Source: Bacteroidia bacterium
Lineage (GTDB): Bacteria > Bacteroidota > Bacteroidia > Bacteroidales > UBA932
NCBI GenBank assembly: GCA_021153285.1
Contig: JAGKTT010000040.1
Span: 1 to 35,992 of the forward strand
Reading direction: 5' to 3'
DNA: 35,992 bases
Below are positions 32,274-35,992 of the stretch, piece after piece; the stretch's first letter is position 1, and every line of letters begins with the position of its first letter. The notes below the pieces were generated by a model that did not search any database, was not told where the DNA came from, and saw nothing but the letters and a program-made list of their open reading frames with translations. The translations under genes and the position numbers were made by a program.

Positions 32274-33629
32274 TCATATATTGTACTTCTTCAATTTAGC
32301 ATACAATGTCGGCCTGCTGATGTCCAGAGCCTTGGCTACCATCGAGAGATTTCCTCCGAAACGGTTCATTGCAGCTCGTATTGCCTTTTCCTCTGTCATC
32401 TCCAGTGTGTCTTCTCCGATCATTGATTCGGACTCGGCTGCCGCTTGTGGGGGTGCCGGTTGTATGTCATTGACGGTTAATGTGTTTCCCTCGGATAGGA
32501 TAACCGCCTTTTCTATACAGTTCTGCAATTCGCGTATATTTCCGCTCCATCTGTGCGTCAGGAGCTTTTCCTTGGCTTTCGGTGAAATTCCGGTAACTTC
32601 CCTGCGATAACGCTCGGAATATTTTCCGATGAACATTTCTGCCAATGGTAGGATCTCGTCCGTTCTTTCGCGTAGGGCAGGGAGGTGCAGATGCATCGTA
32701 TTGATTCTGTAATAGAGGTCTTCCCGGAACTCCCCGTCGCGGACCATCTTTTCCAGATCCTTGTTTGTCGCGCAGATAAGTCTGATGTCAATCGGGATGG
32801 ACTTTGTGTCACCGACTCTTGTGACGGCTCTGTTCTGCAGAACGCGCAGAAGCTTCGCCTGAAGGTGCAGGGGAATATTGCCGATTTCATCCAGGAAAAG
32901 CGTGCCGCCATTGGCCTGCTCGAATTTACCTGTATGGTCACTATGAGCATCCGTGAATGCTCCCTTGACGTGGCCGAAGAGTTCGCTTTCGAATAGGGTT
33001 TCTGTCAATGCCCCGGCATCAACGCTTACCATCTGCTTCAATGATCTGTCCGACATACGGTGGATCTCACCGGCCAATACGTCTTTTCCTGTACCGTTCT
33101 CTCCTGTTATCAATACAGTAGCGTCTGTAGGTGCGATCTTTTCAACTGTCCTGCGTATTGTGCTCATTGCCAGACCTTTTCCCCAATGCATCTTTAGTGA
33201 TGAAGCAGGATTGTCCTGCTCTGAATGACCGGTCTCCTTAATCCTGTGGGTATATGCGGCCTTGAGTGTCTCCACAAGTTTCTCATTGTCCCAGGGCTTG
33301 ACGATGAAATCGAAGGCCCCGCGTTTCATTCCCTCCACTGCAAGCTGTATGTCAGCATAAGCGGTAAAGAGCACGACTTCGATGTCGGAGCAGCGTTTCT
33401 TGATTTCTGAGAGCCAGAAAAGTCCCTCGTTACCGGTGTTGATGTCGGTATGGAAATTCATATCCAGCAGCACTACATCAGGCCTGAATTCAGCTATCCT
33501 GCTGACCAGTTCGTTCGGAGATGAAATCAGTTCCACCTGAGCGAAATGCATCGGCAGCAGCAGTTTCAATGCTGCCCTGATACCGCTGTTGTCATCCACA
33601 ACGAGTATTTTCCCTTTGCTTTTTGCCAT
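32274..33629 (-). CDS. Sigma-54-dependent response regulator (NtrC family)
   Basis: A 451-residue regulator from the ATG at 33629 (MAKSKGKILVVDDNSGIRAA); an upstream ATG adds 16 residues that overlap the promoter. Receiver domain about 5-125 with Asp12/Asp13, phospho-acceptor Asp56 in LLDMNF, Thr89 and Lys111. AAA+ domain about 150-375: Walker A GENGTGKD (176-183), sigma-54 contact loop GAFTDA (223-228) instead of the usual GAFTGA, Walker B GTLFLDE (242-248). The C-terminal Fis-type helix-turn-helix ends MVAKALDISRPTLYAKLKKY. It would activate sigma-54 promoters on signal from the kinase encoded next. No candidate -24/-12 site was seen in the window, so its targets lie elsewhere or were missed. 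Confidence 0.93.
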   Translation of the reverse strand: MAKSKGKILVVDDNSGIRAALKLLLPMHFAQVELISSPNELVSRIAEFRPDVVLLDMNFHTDINTGNEGLFWLSEIKKRCSDIEVVLFTAYADIQLAVEGMKRGAFDFIVKPWDNEKLVETLKAAYTHRIKETGHSEQDNPASSLKMHWGKGLAMSTIRRTVEKIAPTDATVLITGENGTGKDVLAGEIHRMSDRSLKQMVSVDAGALTETLFESELFGHVKGAFTDAHSDHTGKFEQANGGTLFLDEIGNIPLHLQAKLLRVLQNRAVTRVGDTKSIPIDIRLICATNKDLEKMVRDGEFREDLYYRINTMHLHLPALRERTDEILPLAEMFIGKYSERYRREVTGISPKAKEKLLTHRWSGNIRELQNCIEKAVILSEGNTLTVNDIQPAPPQAAAESESMIGEDTLEMTEEKAIRAAMNRFGGNLSMVAKALDISRPTLYAKLKKYNI

Positions 33630-33648
33630 TGTCGTTTTTATTGTCTTA

Positions 33649-33656
33649 CAAATATA
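33649..33656 (-). promoter_or_regulatory. Predicted -7 box of the regulator-kinase-YbjQ operon
   Basis: TATATTTG on the minus strand lies 19 bases before the preferred ATG of the regulator gene. A TTGG at 33677-33674, with 17 bases between, is a weak -33 candidate. The box falls inside the longer reading of the gene, supporting the shorter start. Confidence 0.5.
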
Positions 33657-33870
33657 ATGGTTTTTGGCCAGTTCCAATGAATTCTGCCTGTATGAACTTC
33701 AGGAGAACTGTCGGTACCGCGTGCTAGTCTCAGAAGAATGCCGCTTCCGACTTCTTAGCCCGGAATGTCCTTAAATGGCCAGGTGCTGATATGCCGGTTA
33801 TGGTTTTGCGTGTTGTGCAGTTTTTGTAAGTGTTTGTCAGTGCTCTGGATGTATAGTGCGCGCACCTTTT
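33657..33870. other. Intergenic region with no gene seen
   Basis: About 210 bases between the PspC gene and the regulator promoter. No open frame of note on either strand. A perfect 10-base palindrome GTGCGCGCAC lies at 33856-33865, followed on the plus strand by a T run. It has no loop and no plus-strand gene before it, so I do not call it a terminator. Confidence 0.4.
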
Positions 33871-34923
33871 TTATGATGCAATAAGTTCCGGTAGAGCATC
33901 AGCCACTTGGACTGCCAGCCAGCCGATCATTACAAATACGCTGATCAGCCAAGCGATAAAGAGGATGAGTCCCGGTCTCCAGCTCGGTGACTTAAGGTCG
34001 AACAGAAGCATTATCGCTCCGTAGATGATTCCGATGCATCCTATTCCAATTATTACAAGGACCAGTCCCCAGAAGGTAGTTCCTCCGAATACGTCGGCAA
34101 CGAACTGGTCCTCTGCATCAAGCGGCCCCCATCTCATAATATGGTCTGCCATATCATTGCTTATGATTTCCGGTACAGAAGGTATGAATATTCCTCCTAA
34201 CAGTCCTCCTAATCCGATCGTTAGGAAAATGATGCCGAAAAATACGCTGAAGATGCGTTTGACAGTACGTCCTCCAGGTGATTGGGACACTTCTTTCATC
34301 TCTTTATCGAAATCGAAGTCCTTACCTTTATAGTCTCTGAGATCTGTCGGACGGCCTCTCATTTCGCGCTTCTGCTCGCTTGTTCTGGCTGCCGGCATTG
34401 CTATCCAAAGGCAGATGTATGCAATGATGGATATAAAGATATACGGTCCTTCTCCCAATCCAAGCAATCCTCCTATAAAAAGTATGATAAAGATCAATCG
34501 TATGATGACACTGTCAATTCCGAAATATACTCCGAATCCTGAACATACACCGCCAAAAACCCTGCTGTCAATGTCTCTGTAGAGTCGTCTGTTTTTCCAG
34601 GTTTTCTTTTCGGCCTTAGGGCTTTGAGATTCTTCTGCAGTGTTCTCTTCTTCGTCTGGATCATCTTGGGCAAGTTCCTTCGGATTTCCGATGCGTCTTT
34701 TGATTTCCTGAATCAAAGGAAGACTGACTACCATTCCCGGAACTGTCTGTTCCTTGATAAGTTCCGCGATGCGCTCCTCGATGTCTGCAATGATTTCCTC
34801 TGCACTTGGATCGCAGCTGAATCCGCTTCTGATCTCGTTGATATATGTTTCAAGCTCGACGTATGCATCAGTTTCTATCGTGAATGCATATCCTCCGAGG
34901 CTTATGTTTTCTGTATTTTTCAT
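33871..34923 (-). CDS. PspC-domain membrane protein (long form)
   Basis: A 350-residue protein. An N-terminal domain (about 1-90, SLGGYAFTIETDAYVELETY then IEERIAELI) resembles that of the shorter PspC protein two genes upstream. A charged linker rich in Glu follows. The PspC domain is about 112-178 (LYRDIDSRVFGGVCSGFGVY), and further hydrophobic helices lie about 222-250, 282-310 and 320-345. PspC proteins in the phage-shock system sense inner-membrane stress, and in Bacteroidetes they are often paired with PadR regulators. The downstream half is a membrane region of unknown function. It follows the PadR gene by nine bases. Confidence 0.88.
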   Translation of the reverse strand: MKNTENISLGGYAFTIETDAYVELETYINEIRSGFSCDPSAEEIIADIEERIAELIKEQTVPGMVVSLPLIQEIKRRIGNPKELAQDDPDEEENTAEESQSPKAEKKTWKNRRLYRDIDSRVFGGVCSGFGVYFGIDSVIIRLIFIILFIGGLLGLGEGPYIFISIIAYICLWIAMPAARTSEQKREMRGRPTDLRDYKGKDFDFDKEMKEVSQSPGGRTVKRIFSVFFGIIFLTIGLGGLLGGIFIPSVPEIISNDMADHIMRWGPLDAEDQFVADVFGGTTFWGLVLVIIGIGCIGIIYGAIMLLFDLKSPSWRPGLILFIAWLISVFVMIGWLAVQVADALPELIAS

Positions 34924-34932
34924 ATCGATAGG

Positions 34933-35271
34933 TTAAAATCCGTTTCTTATGGTTTCTATGCCTTTTGCAAGTTCGTCCCAGGCTGCATCCAGTCCTGCGA
35001 GCTGCTGTCTTCCCAGTTCTGTGATCATATAATATTTACGCGGAGGTCCCTGCGTCGATTCTTCCCAACGATATGTCAGTAGATCAAGCTTCTTAAGGCG
35101 TATCAACAGGGGATATATCGTGCCTTCTGCAACGATGATGTTGACTTCCTTAAGTTTCTGGATTATCGACGAGGCATATCCGTCCCCTCCGGCGAGGATG
35201 AGGAGAATGCTGTATTCCAGCACTCCTCGCCGCATCTGGGTCTTGTTGTTTTCGATTATGCCTGTATCCAT
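34933..35271 (-). CDS. PadR family transcriptional regulator
   Basis: A 112-residue winged-helix protein. The pattern MRRGVLEYSILLILAGGDGY, IVAEGTIYPLLIRLKKLDLL, and GPPRKYYMITELGRQQL is the classic PadR core (recognition helix EGTIYPLL, wing around PRKYY). A short C-terminal helix (about 95-112) would serve dimerisation, as in the PadR-s2 group. It lies between two PspC genes, five bases after one and nine before the other, and probably represses this operon. The ligand or stress signal is not known. Confidence 0.94.
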   Translation of the reverse strand: MDTGIIENNKTQMRRGVLEYSILLILAGGDGYASSIIQKLKEVNIIVAEGTIYPLLIRLKKLDLLTYRWEESTQGPPRKYYMITELGRQQLAGLDAAWDELAKGIETIRNGF

Positions 35272-35276
35272 AATTT

Positions 35277-35867
35277 TTAGAATCCTCTGGTGAATCGTTT
35301 AATGTTTTCAGCAGTAGCTGGAATACCTCTCAGTTCGCATTTTTCGACAGCTGTTCTCGCTTCAGGAGCTGCGATCAATATTATCAGATAGATCCAGAAG
35401 CCAGCTGAACCGCAGATGAGTGCAATCAGGAAAATGATTCTGATCAGGACTACGTCCACATTCAGGAAAAGGGCGATTCCCGAGCATACACCACCGATCT
35501 TCTTTCCGTCAGGATCCCTGAAAAGTTTTCTTGCCGGTCTTTCTCCATCTGTGCCGCTGTAATGATATTCTTCTTTCGCTTCTTCTTGTCTGAAAGGCTG
35601 GTCGTCCACTTCCTTATATCCTTCAGGATAGCCTAGCTGGCCGATGACAGCTTGTGTCATTGCATTATCCACAACTTGTCTTCCTCCAAGTTTGCCTTTC
35701 AGAAGATCTGCGATCCGTACCTCAAGTTCATCCATTACGTCATTGCTTCCACTTGTGTTGTCAAGGGATGCTTTGAAACGCTCCAGATAATTGCTCAGTG
35801 TGATGTATGCATCTTCATCTATTGTGAAGCTGCAACCGCCGATGGCTACATTGATTGTCTTTTTCAT
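35277..35867 (-). CDS. PspC-domain membrane protein (short form)
   Basis: A 196-residue protein. The N-terminal domain (about 1-75, NVAIGGCSFTIDEDAYITLS, then DELEVRIADLLKG) matches the start of the long PspC protein. A linker follows, then the PspC domain (about 112-170, KLFRDPDGKKIGGVCSGIAL) with two hydrophobic helices (about 133-166) and a basic tail. It is the first gene of the PspC-PadR-PspC operon. It may anchor or sense at the inner membrane. I saw no confident promoter box; TATATTTT at 35947-35940 on the minus strand is a near match. Confidence 0.88.
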   Translation of the reverse strand: MKKTINVAIGGCSFTIDEDAYITLSNYLERFKASLDNTSGSNDVMDELEVRIADLLKGKLGGRQVVDNAMTQAVIGQLGYPEGYKEVDDQPFRQEEAKEEYHYSGTDGERPARKLFRDPDGKKIGGVCSGIALFLNVDVVLIRIIFLIALICGSAGFWIYLIILIAAPEARTAVEKCELRGIPATAENIKRFTRGF

Positions 35868-35950
35868 ATTTTCGATCTCGTTACTTTGTTTCAGCTTATC
35901 TTAACTGCAAGCGATTTTCCAGGTCGTGCCTGATATGAAAATATATCTAC

Positions 35951-35992
35951 GTTACCTCTCTCCTAAATCCTCTCTCTCGGAGAGAGGACTTT
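35951..35992. repeat. Palindromic CT/GA-rich repeat at the right edge
   Basis: TCCTCTCT (35968-35975) faces AGAGAGGA (35981-35988) around a five-base centre. A related CCTCTCTCC lies 14 bases to the left. The repeat continues to the window edge, so its length is unknown. From memory, similar CCTCTCC...GGAGAGG text occurs between genes in Bacteroidetes genomes. Confidence 0.5.

Noticed and set aside
33630..33870. A sigma-54 (-24/-12) promoter upstream of the regulator operon
   Set aside because: No TGGCAC-N5-TTGC-like text with GG and GC at the right spacing was found on either strand; a TAnnTTTG box explains the start better.
33856..33870. Terminator formed by GTGCGCGCAC followed by T on the plus strand
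   Set aside because: The palindrome has no loop, and no plus-strand gene lies before it.

Overview
The window looks like chromosomal DNA from a member of the Bacteroidales. The evidence is gene content typical of the group: a Chlamydia/Bacteroides-type V-ATPase operon with a DUF2764 gene, a Na+-pumping methylmalonyl-CoA decarboxylase operon, an S46 dipeptidyl-peptidase, DUF4301 and PspC/PadR modules. In addition, Bacteroidetes-type -7 boxes (TAnnTTTG) lie in front of many genes, and ribosome binding sites are largely lacking. Genus cannot be fixed from the sequence alone. No rRNA, tRNA, CRISPR array or prophage was seen.

Layout. Positions 1-566 hold one end of an IS3-family element with an internal deletion, cut by the window edge. 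Positions 611-7947 (minus strand) hold a V-type ATPase operon transcribed E - DUF2764 - A - B - D - I - K. Positions 8106-12607 (minus) hold metH-metF, the last steps of methionine and methyl-folate metabolism. Positions 12794-16328 (minus) hold a biotin-dependent sodium-pumping decarboxylase (carboxyltransferase, gamma, biotin carrier, beta). Positions 16468-17882 (minus) hold a membrane-anchored TPR protein and YebC. Positions 18076-22065 (plus) hold recF, a DUF721/DciA-like gene and an in-frame fusion of PdxB with DUF4301. Positions 22136-23362 (minus) hold a THUMP-like methyltransferase, divergent from a phosphohexomutase (23463-25124, plus). An exported Ntn-hydrolase of the choloylglycine hydrolase family follows (25300-26382, plus). 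Then comes a minus-strand block: a 41-residue membrane ORF, and an operon of DNA glycosylase, DPP11-type peptidase, NYN nuclease-like protein and PAS protein (26691-30459). The end holds a sigma-54 regulator, a histidine kinase and a YbjQ protein (30667-33629), then PspC, PadR and PspC (33871-35867), and a palindromic repeat at the window edge.

How it fits together. The V-ATPase membrane ring protein carries the residues that bind Na+ in Enterococcus NtpK. The decarboxylase pumps Na+ while making propionyl-CoA. Together they suggest a sodium cycle in a fermentative, succinate/propionate-producing anaerobe. metH and the methylmalonyl-CoA route both rely on cobalamin. The regulatory genes at the right end point to envelope-stress sensing, but their targets are not visible.

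The most unusual features are the PdxB-DUF4301 fusion, two different dispersed repeats bracketing the A and B cistrons inside the V-ATPase operon, a pair of related palindromes upstream of metH, the deleted IS, and an unannotated small membrane ORF. I did not see a clear new defence or mobile system here; most of the window is housekeeping.
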